6,658 nucleotides of DNA, taken from positions 1 to 6,658 of the forward strand of contig JAWBNW010000032.1 in the NCBI GenBank assembly GCA_039000685.1, read 5' to 3'. Source of the stretch: JAVZGQ01 sp039000685 (GTDB lineage: Archaea; Aenigmatarchaeota; Aenigmatarchaeia; CG10238-14; SCSR01). Below, piece after piece: positions 1 to 5,499 of this stretch. Position 1 is the stretch's first letter, and each line of letters starts with the position of its first letter. Below the pieces are notes generated by a model. It saw only the letters and a program-made list of their open reading frames with translations. It was not told where the DNA came from and searched no databases. The translations under genes were made by a program, and so were the position numbers.

Positions 1-1
1 A

Positions 2-256
2 AAACCTTCCCTTTCCATAAACATAGGTAGTTATCTTGCATTCATCGCAGGTTTTATAGGAACAAGCGCAACTCTCACATATTACCTTGCCCTTGAGCAA
101 GGAAAAGCATGTATAGTAATTCCTCTTACTGCTCTCTACCCTTTGATTACTTTAATCTTAAGCATTTTATTTTTAAGAGAAAAAATAACATTCTATCAAG
201 GAGTAGGCATTCTGTTAGCTATCTTGGCTGTGTTTTTAATTTCACTAGAGAGGTAA
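2..256 (+). CDS. EamA/DMT-family transporter, C-terminal part (5' truncated by window edge)
   Basis: The frame is open from the first bases and ends at TAA 254-256, leaving 84 visible residues. They form about three hydrophobic segments (roughly residues 10-28, 37-58 and 66-82). The pattern resembles the end of drug/metabolite transporter (EamA) proteins: an 'ALEQGKA' loop, then a helix starting 'IPLTALYPLIT', a charged 'LREKIT' turn, and a last helix 'GVGILLAILAVFLISLE'. The family consists of 10-helix inner-membrane exporters or permeases, and the substrate cannot be told from this piece. The stop lies 5 bases before the uL15 start, and the uL15 ribosome-binding site overlaps this gene's last codons, so the two are probably co-transcribed. 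In most archaeal spc-type clusters a ribosomal protein gene (uL30) precedes uL15, so a transporter here is out of place. Family assignment is fairly sure, function is not. Confidence 0.8.
   Translation, partial: KPSLSINIGSYLAFIAGFIGTSATLTYYLALEQGKACIVIPLTALYPLITLILSILFLREKITFYQGVGILLAILAVFLISLER
250..254 (+). promoter_or_regulatory. Ribosome-binding site of uL15, embedded in the end of the upstream gene
   Basis: GAGGT lies 7 bases before ATG 262 and overlaps the last codons and stop of the EamA gene. It supports 262 as the true uL15 start rather than the in-frame ATG at 109, which would read through the transporter coding region. It also suggests translational coupling. Confidence 0.7.
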
Positions 257-261
257 AAAAA

Positions 262-666
262 ATGGTTGTGAGAAAAGAGAAGAAGCACAGAAAGTTCAGA
301 GGCAAAAGAACTTATCACGGTAGCCATAAGAAGGCGAGAGGGGGAGGCAATAGAGGAGGAAGAGGAAAAGCCGGTCTCCACAAACACAAGTGGAGCTATG
401 TAGTTAAATATGAGCCAGAGCACTTTGGAAAAACAGGCTTCAAGCCACCAAAACAAAAAGAAATAAAATCAATAAATCTTGCTGAATTGGAGAGAATTGC
501 AAAAGAGAAAAATCTGGAGAAGATAAATGTTTTGGAGCTTGGGTACGAGAAAGTTCTGGGTGAAGGCAAGCTCTCCAAGCCTTTGACCATAGAAGCAAAA
601 TTATTTTCAAATAAAGCCATAAAGAAAATTGAAGAGATTGGCGGGAAAGCTGTGAAAATTGAGTAA
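262..666 (+). CDS. rpl15: Large ribosomal subunit protein uL15 (archaeal L15/L27Ae type)
   Basis: This is a 134-residue basic protein of the 50S subunit. The N-terminal 46 residues are the Gly/Arg/Lys/His-rich extension typical of uL15, with 'RTYHGSHKKARGGG', then 'NRGGRGKAGLHKHKW', which threads into 23S rRNA. The C-terminal half carries the globular fold, with 'INVLELGYEKVLGEGKLSKP' and a final 'KIEEIGGKAVKIE'. The length is close to that of other archaeal uL15 proteins. ATG 262 was chosen because it has a GAGGT site 7 bases upstream and gives the usual short N-terminus; the frame is open back to 109 only because it overlaps the transporter. The stop TAA (664-666) lies 10 bases before the preferred secY ATG and overlaps an alternative TTG start. 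The uL15-secY order is conserved in archaea and bacteria. Confidence 0.95.
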   Translation: MVVRKEKKHRKFRGKRTYHGSHKKARGGGNRGGRGKAGLHKHKWSYVVKYEPEHFGKTGFKPPKQKEIKSINLAELERIAKEKNLEKINVLELGYEKVLGEGKLSKPLTIEAKLFSNKAIKKIEEIGGKAVKIE

Positions 667-676
667 GCTGATAGAG

Positions 677-2116
677 ATGGTGAATGAAGAAAAAAAGGAA
701 ATCGACAAAAAAATAGCGAGATATTTACCGAGCGTGAAAAAACCAACTTATCAGCTCCCGTTCAACACAAAATTGAAGTGGACTGGTTTTGCTTTGTTGA
801 TGTACTTAGCTTTATCTTATGTCACGATCTATGGGGTGGAAAAAACTTCTTACGAATATTTCAGATTTTACGAGATTGTGCTTGGCTCAAAGTTTGGTAG
901 TGTGATGACGTTGGGGATAGGGCCAATAGTTACGGGTGGAATAATCTTGCAGCTTTTGGTCGGGGCCAAAATCATAAACTGGGACACAACTAAAGAAGAG
1001 GGGAGAAGAAAGTTTCAGACTTGGAGCAAGTTCTTGGCCTTGCTTTTCTGTGTGATCGAAGCTGCAGGTCTTGTCATAGCTGGAGCTTTGCCGATAGCCG
1101 GAGATTTCACAACAGCAATTATTGTGATGGCTCAACTGGCCGCTGGTGGTGTGATTGCCTTGCTTTTGGATGAGCTCGTGAGCAAGTGGGGGTTTGGCTC
1201 CGGAATAAGCCTTTTCATAGCAGCTGGTGTGGCAAATCAAATTTTAATTAGAATTTTTTCGCCTTTGTCCACGGCATGCGTTGCTGGCAATTTTAGTTCT
1301 TGCATACCAACTTCAGAACAACCACCTGCTGGTTTGATTTGGCAATTTTTCATAAATTCTTTCGGGGGAAAAACAGTAGAAGCCTTGCTAGCCGCTATGC
1401 CGATAATAACAACAATTTCAATTTTCTTGTTGGTCACTTACATTCAAGACATAGGAATTGACATTCCGCTCTCTTTTGCTGCAATGAGAGGATTTGGAAG
1501 AACTTGGAATCTTAAGCTCCTTTACACGAGCAACATTCCTGTCATCTTGGCAGCAGCTCTAATAGCAAATCTTCAGCTTGTTGCAAGAATGGGAGTTCAG
1601 CCGGTCAGTGCTGAAGTTAGTTGCAGCATGCTGGCTTGCTATGATAAAAATAATAACATAGTTGGTGGCATAGCTTACTATTTGACTTCACCGAGCAACA
1701 TATTGGCCCACGCAATTCAAGGAACTTTAACTGTTAACGAGATTGTCAGAGCTTTCACTTACTTGATCTTCCTCAGCATCATGGCAATGGTCTTCTCAAT
1801 TTTCTGGGTCTCGACTTCTGGCATGGATGCCGCTTCTGTTGCAGAGCAGCTTGAAAGCATAGGTATGCAAATCCCTGGCTACAGAAGCGATAAGAAGTCT
1901 ATGGAAGCTGTTCTCAATCGTTACATTCCATACCTAGCTGTTCTAGGCGGTCTCTTGGTCGGGGCTCTTGCAGCCTTGGCTGATTTTTTGGGCGTGATAG
2001 GAAGCGGGACAGGAATGCTTTTAACTGTTATGATACTTTATAATTACTATGAGCAACTTTCGGCTGAAAACCTTGAGGGGGCACACCCACTCGTGAAGAA
2101 AGTTTTGGGTGAGTGA
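677..2116 (+). CDS. secY: Preprotein translocase subunit SecY (Sec61 alpha)
   Basis: This is the channel-forming subunit of the Sec translocon, a ten-helix membrane protein. Counting from ATG 677 (479 aa), the amphipathic N-terminus (residues 11-20) precedes TM1 (about 35-55). The plug region carries 'LGIGPIVTGGIILQLL' (79-94). TM4/5 carries 'GFGSGISLFIAAGVANQIL' (172-190). The cytosolic C5 loop has 'RGFGRTWNLKLLYTSNIP' (271-288), and the C6 loop has 'STSGMDAASVAEQLESIG' (379-396). The last helix ends 'YNYYEQLSAENLEGAHPL'. These are archaeal/eukaryotic Sec61-type signatures and the length is normal. Start choice is uncertain: TTG 659, overlapping the uL15 stop, would add six residues, and neither start has a strong ribosome-binding site. 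Four cysteines fall in two external loops (201/209 and 316/321), which is unusual. It is coupled to the downstream YidC-like gene, whose ribosome-binding site lies inside the secY end. Confidence 0.96.
   Translation: MVNEEKKEIDKKIARYLPSVKKPTYQLPFNTKLKWTGFALLMYLALSYVTIYGVEKTSYEYFRFYEIVLGSKFGSVMTLGIGPIVTGGIILQLLVGAKIINWDTTKEEGRRKFQTWSKFLALLFCVIEAAGLVIAGALPIAGDFTTAIIVMAQLAAGGVIALLLDELVSKWGFGSGISLFIAAGVANQILIRIFSPLSTACVAGNFSSCIPTSEQPPAGLIWQFFINSFGGKTVEALLAAMPIITTISIFLLVTYIQDIGIDIPLSFAAMRGFGRTWNLKLLYTSNIPVILAAALIANLQLVARMGVQPVSAEVSCSMLACYDKNNNIVGGIAYYLTSPSNILAHAIQGTLTVNEIVRAFTYLIFLSIMAMVFSIFWVSTSGMDAASVAEQLESIGMQIPGYRSDKKSMEAVLNRYIPYLAVLGGLLVGALAALADFLGVIGSGTGMLLTVMILYNYYEQLSAENLEGAHPLVKKVLGE
2108..2112 (+). 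promoter_or_regulatory. Ribosome-binding site of the DUF106 gene inside the secY end
   Basis: GGTGA ends 5 bases before ATG 2118 and lies within the last codons of secY. It decides in favour of ATG 2118 over the in-frame GTG 2109, which would overlap the site itself. It implies translational coupling of the translocon and insertase genes. Confidence 0.7.
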
Positions 2117-2117
2117 A

Positions 2118-2600
2118 ATGCTTGAAGTTTTTGCACAATTGCTTAATTTCATCTTTTGGCCGTTTGCAGCTTTACCTCCAGTGTTAGCAGTTTTTATCAT
2201 AGCTTCTCTTGTCACGATAATCGTGATTTTGATAAACAGGATCTTCATCAACAAGAATGCTGTGAACGAGCTTAAGCAAAGGATGAATGTCTTGAGGGAG
2301 GAGTTGATCGAGCTACAGAAGCAAGGAAATTTGGAAAAAGCTAAAGAGGTTTTGAACGAGATAACAAAGCACAACTTGAGCTACATGAAGCACACTTTGA
2401 AAGCTCTGTTGGTGTCAGTTATAGCGATAGCTTTGATCTTGCCTTGGGTCCAGTACACTTACAAAGACATGCCTGTGGCAAAGCTTCCTCTAGCTTTGCC
2501 TTACCTTGGCTCGAGCTTGAACTGGTTTATTTGGTACTTCATAGCTTCTCTTGCCATCGGCTGGGTAATAAGAAAGCTCATGGGGTGGGATTATGGCTAG
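2118..2600 (+). CDS. DUF106 membrane protein, archaeal YidC/Oxa1/EMC3-TMCO1-family insertase
   Basis: The protein has 160 residues from ATG 2118. TM1 (about 22-42) is followed by a charged, heptad-like cytosolic segment (about 47-82, 'ELKQRMNVLREELIELQKQG'). TM2 (94-113) and TM3 (135-153) follow, with 'LPWVQYTY' after TM2 and a C-terminal 'GWVIRKLMGW'. A coiled coil between TM1 and the remaining two helices is the layout of DUF106 proteins. These are recognised as the archaeal relatives of YidC, Oxa1, EMC3 and TMCO1, which insert or chaperone membrane proteins next to the Sec channel. Its position directly after secY is the usual archaeal context, though many euryarchaea have adk between the two. 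Its stop TAG (2598-2600) overlaps the eL34 start by 8 bases, so the operon continues. The family call is sure; insertase activity is inherited from relatives. Confidence 0.9.
   Translation: MLEVFAQLLNFIFWPFAALPPVLAVFIIASLVTIIVILINRIFINKNAVNELKQRMNVLREELIELQKQGNLEKAKEVLNEITKHNLSYMKHTLKALLVSVIAIALILPWVQYTYKDMPVAKLPLALPYLGSSLNWFIWYFIASLAIGWVIRKLMGWDYG
2584..2588 (+). promoter_or_regulatory. Ribosome-binding site of eL34
   Basis: GGTGG lies 4 bases before ATG 2593, one mismatch from the GGTGA used by neighbouring genes, and sits inside the DUF106 coding end. It supports the overlapping start of eL34. Confidence 0.5.
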
Positions 2601-2847
2601 CACGGCTAAAGTCAAAGTTAAATTGCCTTCTGGCAAAGTTGTGATCAAAGAGAAATGGAAGAAAGCTTCTCCTGCTAAATGTGCTGCTTGTGGTAAGCCC
2701 TTGCAAGGAATTCCTAGGCTGAGGCAACAAGAGATGAGAAAATTGAAGAAGAGCAAGAGAAAACCTGAAAGGCCTTACGGGGGCTACCTTTGCTCTGAGT
2801 GCATGAGAGAAGTTTTCAGGGAAAAAGCAAGAAGGATTTCAACTTAA
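2593..2847 (+). CDS. rpl34e: Large ribosomal subunit protein eL34 (L34e)
   Basis: This is an 84-residue, strongly basic zinc-ribbon protein of the archaeal/eukaryotic large subunit. Two cysteine pairs, C30-x2-C33 ('CAAC') and C67-x2-C70 ('CSEC'), would bind one zinc ion. Between them lies the conserved 'GKPLQGIPRLRQQEMRKL' stretch and 'RPYGGYLC'. The length matches archaeal eL34. It overlaps the DUF106 gene by 8 bases and is the last gene of this plus-strand run. Its stop TAA (2845-2847) shares two bases with the stop of the convergent protease gene. In many euryarchaea cmk follows here and then eL14; in this window an inverted two-gene island takes that place. Confidence 0.95.
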   Translation: MASTAKVKVKLPSGKVVIKEKWKKASPAKCAACGKPLQGIPRLRQQEMRKLKKSKRKPERPYGGYLCSECMREVFREKARRIST

Positions 2848-3677
2848 AGAATCAAGCTCAAAATTCCTAAGAGCATAGGTATCGGCAAACCAGGCAAAGG
2901 AATTCTCTTCTTCCTGAGAAGATAAAGCGTGATCAAAACTCCCAAATTGGTTGCAATCAAGGTGAAGGCCATTTTCTCCAAGCTAAAGAGCATGAAAGCC
3001 ACAGCAGGAAGCATTGAATAGAAGACGACATCGCCAAGACCAATTTTTATGAAATCAAAGTCTAATATCAATAGAGGGAGAAAGTCCATCTTGACCTTCA
3101 AACCTTTTTTTGTTCTCGCAGGCTTACCGAGGATTTTCTTCAAAGGGCCTTTGAAAACTGCATAAACATCATAAACAGAAAGCAAGAGTGGGAAAACAAA
3201 AACTGTTGGTGGTTGCAGAATAGTGGCGAAGTAGCCTGCAACTTCTGCTCCTATGAAAATTGAAAGGAAATTTGAGAGAAACTGAAAGCTTTTGAAGTAA
3301 GCTGTGAGGGAGATCAAAACAACAAGGAAAATTGAGATAAACCAAGGCAAAAGAATTGAATCCGGGAAAATTGTGGAAAAGAGAATTAAGTTGATCGAAA
3401 AAACCGAGCTTATCAAAAACCCTGTAACCAAGGCTTTGATGAAGTTGAATTTTTTCCACTTGACCAAAAAGGCCAAGAAGAACCCAAAGATGAAAATTGA
3501 AGCCAGAAGGGGTAAAGAATTTGCAATCGCCCCTTCCACACTTTTGCCAAAAGGTTCATAAACTTCTTCTGCTAAAGGGGAAGAATAGAAAACTCTTGTC
3601 ACAAAGATGGCTAGCAGTTGAGCGATTAAAGTAAAAGACAAGACTCTAAGAGATGCTAGCTTGAACTGCTTCTCCAT
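2844..3677 (-). CDS. Presenilin/signal-peptide-peptidase-like intramembrane aspartyl protease (family A22)
   Basis: This is a 277-residue protein with about nine hydrophobic segments. The catalytic signatures of A22 proteases are visible. 'SVYDVYAVFKGP' holds the YD motif (D170) in one helix. 'IKIGLGDVVFYSML' holds GLGD (D216) in the next, about 45 residues later, separated by a charged loop (179-197). A C-terminal 'LPGLPIP' (261-267) sits where the PAL(P) motif of presenilin and SPP lies, with Gly in place of Ala. The length and motif spacing resemble archaeal presenilin homologues. Such enzymes cleave helices within the membrane, including leftover signal peptides; the substrate here is unknown. 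Start ATG 3675-3677 lies 8 bases after the DUF4870 gene, so the two form one unit. Only a weak ribosome-binding site is seen. Family confidence is high because both aspartate motifs are intact. Confidence 0.87.
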   Translation of the reverse strand: MEKQFKLASLRVLSFTLIAQLLAIFVTRVFYSSPLAEEVYEPFGKSVEGAIANSLPLLASIFIFGFFLAFLVKWKKFNFIKALVTGFLISSVFSINLILFSTIFPDSILLPWFISIFLVVLISLTAYFKSFQFLSNFLSIFIGAEVAGYFATILQPPTVFVFPLLLSVYDVYAVFKGPLKKILGKPARTKKGLKVKMDFLPLLILDFDFIKIGLGDVVFYSMLPAVAFMLFSLEKMAFTLIATNLGVLITLYLLRKKRIPLPGLPIPMLLGILSLIL

Positions 3678-3685
3678 ATCCGATT

Positions 3686-4033
3686 CTATTTCACATTCTT
3701 CTCTGCTATTTCACCAGCTACTGGAAGCTTGAACCACTCGCCTTGATAGGCTTTTATCATGCAGACTATCCAAGCTATTATTGAAACTAAGCCAACAACC
3801 CCTGACAAGAAGACGCCAAGAAATGGGATTATGCCAGCCGCTATCGCGACCACAGTGAGCCCGATGAAAACGATCGTAGACTGTAAGGCATGAAATCTCA
3901 CGAACTTGCTGTCTTTCTCCAGCAAGTAAAACACAATTCCTGTAAGCCATCCTAGCGAGTAAGCTAACAAAGCTTCCAAGTTTTCGTCCAAGCCCAAAGA
4001 TGTTTTCTTCTTAATTTTCTTTTCTCTCGGCAT
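3686..4033 (-). CDS. DUF4870/Tic20-like small membrane protein
   Basis: This is a 115-residue protein with a basic N-terminus (residues 1-10, Lys-rich), 'TSLGLDENLEALLAYSLGWL', and hydrophobic segments at about 21-38, 52-69 and 73-93. Its features match the DUF4870 family, often labelled Tic20-like. 'FVRFHALQS' (44-52) follows the first helix, and 'MIKAYQGEWFKLPVAGEIAE' closes the protein (92-111). The family is widespread in archaea and bacteria and its biochemical role is not established. The name comes from a distant likeness to the chloroplast import protein Tic20. ATG 4031-4033 gives the usual N-terminus; no strong ribosome-binding site precedes it, and a TATA-like box lies about 31 bases upstream, so the mRNA leader may be very short. 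It heads the minus-strand unit with the A22 protease. Confidence 0.85.
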   Translation of the reverse strand: MPREKKIKKKTSLGLDENLEALLAYSLGWLTGIVFYLLEKDSKFVRFHALQSTIVFIGLTVVAIAAGIIPFLGVFLSGVVGLVSIIAWIVCMIKAYQGEWFKLPVAGEIAEKNVK

Positions 4034-4063
4034 TTCAATCTTCTTTATTTTTTATCCCTCAGA

Positions 4064-4072
4064 TTTATAAAG
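4064..4072 (-). promoter_or_regulatory. Putative TATA box for the DUF4870-protease unit
   Basis: Read on the minus strand, this is CTTTATAAA preceded by an A-rich tract that could serve as a BRE. Its centre is about 35 bases before the DUF4870 ATG. A start site 25-27 bases downstream would leave a leader of under 10 bases, consistent with the missing ribosome-binding site. This is a pattern match only. Confidence 0.5.
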
Positions 4073-4091
4073 CTTTTTTGCTAAGAATAAA

Positions 4092-4100
4092 TTTATAAAA
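4092..4100 (+). promoter_or_regulatory. Putative TATA box for the eL14-cbf5 unit
   Basis: TTTATAAAA follows an A-rich element (about 4084-4091) and is centred about 34 bases before the eL14 ATG. It is the near mirror of the box at 4064-4072 within a 96-base divergent intergenic region. A start about 26 bases downstream falls close to the GGTGA site, so either the leader is very short or the true start is slightly upstream. Confidence 0.5.
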
Positions 4101-4120
4101 TATCAAATTAGTTAAACAAA

Positions 4121-4125
4121 GGTGA
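4121..4125 (+). promoter_or_regulatory. Ribosome-binding site of eL14
   Basis: GGTGA lies 4 bases before ATG 4130, in the context AAAGGTGAAGACATG. Almost the same string precedes the OB-fold gene at 6211-6225. It fixes the eL14 start. Confidence 0.75.
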
Positions 4126-4129
4126 AGAC

Positions 4130-4543
4130 ATGGGCTCTCTAGAAGTTGGAAGGGTTGTGATGAAAATTAGCGGAAGGGAAGCCGGGAAATATGCTGTTGT
4201 TGTGAAAGCAGCAGGAAAAGAGAAAGCTGAAAAAGGCTTTGTGGTTATAACTGGGCCCAAGCTCTTGACTGGAGTGAAGAGGAGAAAATGCAATGTTAAC
4301 CATTTGGAACCTTTGCCTTATGTTCTTGAAATCAAGGAAGATGCAAGCGATGAAGAAGTTTTGGCTGCTTTTGAAAAGGCTAAGCTGATAGCCAAGCTGG
4401 GATTGAAGAAACCTTCTGCAGCCGAGCTTAAGGCTGAGAAAGCTAAAGAAGTAGAGAAGGAAAAGCCAAAAGAGAAGAAGGAAAAAGAGGCTAAGCCTGA
4501 GAAGAAAGAAGAAAAGAAAACTAAGAAAGAAAAGAAAAAATAA
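4130..4543 (+). CDS. rpl14e: Large ribosomal subunit protein eL14 (L14e) with long Lys/Glu tail
   Basis: The protein has 137 residues. Residues 1-65 form the KOW/SH3-like eL14 domain: 'EVGRVVMKISGREAGKYAVVV', then 'FVVITGPKLLTGVKRRKCNVNHLEPL'. These are the conserved rRNA-contacting strands of archaeal eL14. Residues 66-95 look like an added helix ('DEEVLAAFEKAKLIAKLGL'). From residue 97 to the end is a low-complexity tail; in residues 101-137, 19 are Lys and 11 are Glu. Archaeal eL14 proteins are usually under 100 residues, so this tail is a lineage feature reminiscent of the basic tails on eukaryotic L14. The DNA for the tail is almost entirely purine on the plus strand. The gene is followed after 2 bases by cbf5, a conserved euryarchaeal pairing. 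The start is fixed by GGTGA at 4121. Confidence 0.93.
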   Translation: MGSLEVGRVVMKISGREAGKYAVVVKAAGKEKAEKGFVVITGPKLLTGVKRRKCNVNHLEPLPYVLEIKEDASDEEVLAAFEKAKLIAKLGLKKPSAAELKAEKAKEVEKEKPKEKKEKEAKPEKKEEKKTKKEKKK

Positions 4544-4545
4544 TT

Positions 4546-5499
4546 ATGTGGTTGATAAGATCTGAAGAAGAAACCGACCCGAATTATGGAAAAAGACCTG
4601 AAGAAAGAACAATAGAAGAATTGATAAAGTCTTCTGTAATAATAGTTGATAAGCATGCTGGCCCAACTTCCCACCAAGTTACTGCTTGGGTGAAAGAAAT
4701 TTTTGGTGTTAAGAAAGCGGGACATGCTGGCACTTTAGATCCTGCTGTCACTGGTGTGCTGCCTGTAGCTTTAGAAAATGCAACAAAAGCTATGCCTGTT
4801 CTTATGGGCTTGGAAAAAGAGTATGTTGGAGTGATGCATTTGCACAAAGAAGTTGATGAAAGCTTGCTCAGACGAACTGCTTTGGATTTCGTTGGGAAGA
4901 TAGTCCAAGTTCCACCAGTTAGATCAGCAGTAGCAAGAAGACCAAGGGAAAGAGAAATAAAATTCTTTGATATTCTTGAAATTGAAGGCAAAGACGTTTT
5001 GTTTAAAGTTGGATGTGAAGCGGGGACTTACGTAAGAAAGCTCGTGCATCAAGTGGGGGAAAAGCTTGGCGCTGGTGCCCACATGACTGAGCTGAGAAGA
5101 ATTAGGGCAGGAAATTTCACGGAAGATCAGGCTCATCCTTTGATTAAAATAAAAGATGCTTATGAATTTTGGAAGGAAGGGGATGAAAAGTTTTTGAGAG
5201 AAATCTTGATTCCTGTGGAGCATGCTATTTTGCATGTAAAAAAAGTTTTTGTCAAAGATTCTGCTATTGATTCAATTTGTCATGGTTCACCAGTTTTTGT
5301 TTCTGGATTGAGCAGAATTCAAGAAGGTATAGCTAAAGGGGAAACAATAGCTATTTACAGCTTGAAAAACGAGCTTGTAGCTTTGGGAATAGCAAAGATG
5401 GACAGCGAGGAAATGTATGAGAAAAAGAAAGGTTTGGCCGTAAGAACTGACAGAGTTTTAATGGAAATCGAGACTTACCCTTCGAGAAAAGTTGACTAA
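4546..5499 (+). CDS. cbf5: Cbf5, archaeal H/ACA RNP tRNA/rRNA pseudouridine synthase (TruB family)
   Basis: This 317-residue enzyme is the catalytic subunit of the H/ACA guide RNP (with Nop10, Gar1 and L7Ae). It converts uridine to pseudouridine in rRNA, and can act on tRNA position 55. The TruB-type catalytic motif 'GHAGTLDPAVTGVLPVAL' (59-76) holds the catalytic Asp, D65. 'GPTSHQVTAWVKEIF' precedes it. The tyrosine motif is in 'KEYVGVMHLH', and 'CEAGTYVRKLVHQVGEKLG' plus 'HMTELRRIRAGNF' complete the catalytic domain. A C-terminal PUA domain (about 225-300, 'HGSPVFVSGLSRIQEGIAKGE') binds the guide RNA ACA box. The length is close to, slightly below, other archaeal Cbf5 proteins. ATG 4546 lies 2 bases after the eL14 stop, with no clear ribosome-binding site, so coupled reinitiation is likely. 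Its TAA (5497-5499) interlocks with the stop of the convergent kinase-like gene. Confidence 0.96.
   Translation: MWLIRSEEETDPNYGKRPEERTIEELIKSSVIIVDKHAGPTSHQVTAWVKEIFGVKKAGHAGTLDPAVTGVLPVALENATKAMPVLMGLEKEYVGVMHLHKEVDESLLRRTALDFVGKIVQVPPVRSAVARRPREREIKFFDILEIEGKDVLFKVGCEAGTYVRKLVHQVGEKLGAGAHMTELRRIRAGNFTEDQAHPLIKIKDAYEFWKEGDEKFLREILIPVEHAILHVKKVFVKDSAIDSICHGSPVFVSGLSRIQEGIAKGETIAIYSLKNELVALGIAKMDSEEMYEKKKGLAVRTDRVLMEIETYPSRKVD

Noticed and set aside
109..261. Upstream in-frame extension of uL15 from ATG 109
   Set aside because: It lies inside the transporter coding region, has no family likeness, and the start at 262 has a good ribosome-binding site and the expected uL15 N-terminus.
659..676. 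TTG 659 as the secY start
   Set aside because: It is possible and overlaps the uL15 stop, but ATG 677 still leaves a complete SecY N-terminus. Kept only as an alternative because no ribosome-binding site decides it.
3304..3561. Plus-strand open frame opposite the A22 protease gene
   Set aside because: It is Lys-rich, has no recognisable domain and is fully antisense to a gene with intact catalytic motifs, so it is a shadow frame.
4426..4540. Possible DNA tandem repeat in the eL14 tail
   Set aside because: The bases are biased to AAG/GAA codons but no unit repeats with constant length, so it is low complexity rather than a repeat array.
4318..4725. Minus-strand frame opposite eL14 and cbf5, rich in Phe and Ser
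   Set aside because: It is the reverse reading of the purine-rich Lys/Glu tail; the composition is an artefact and there is no start signal.
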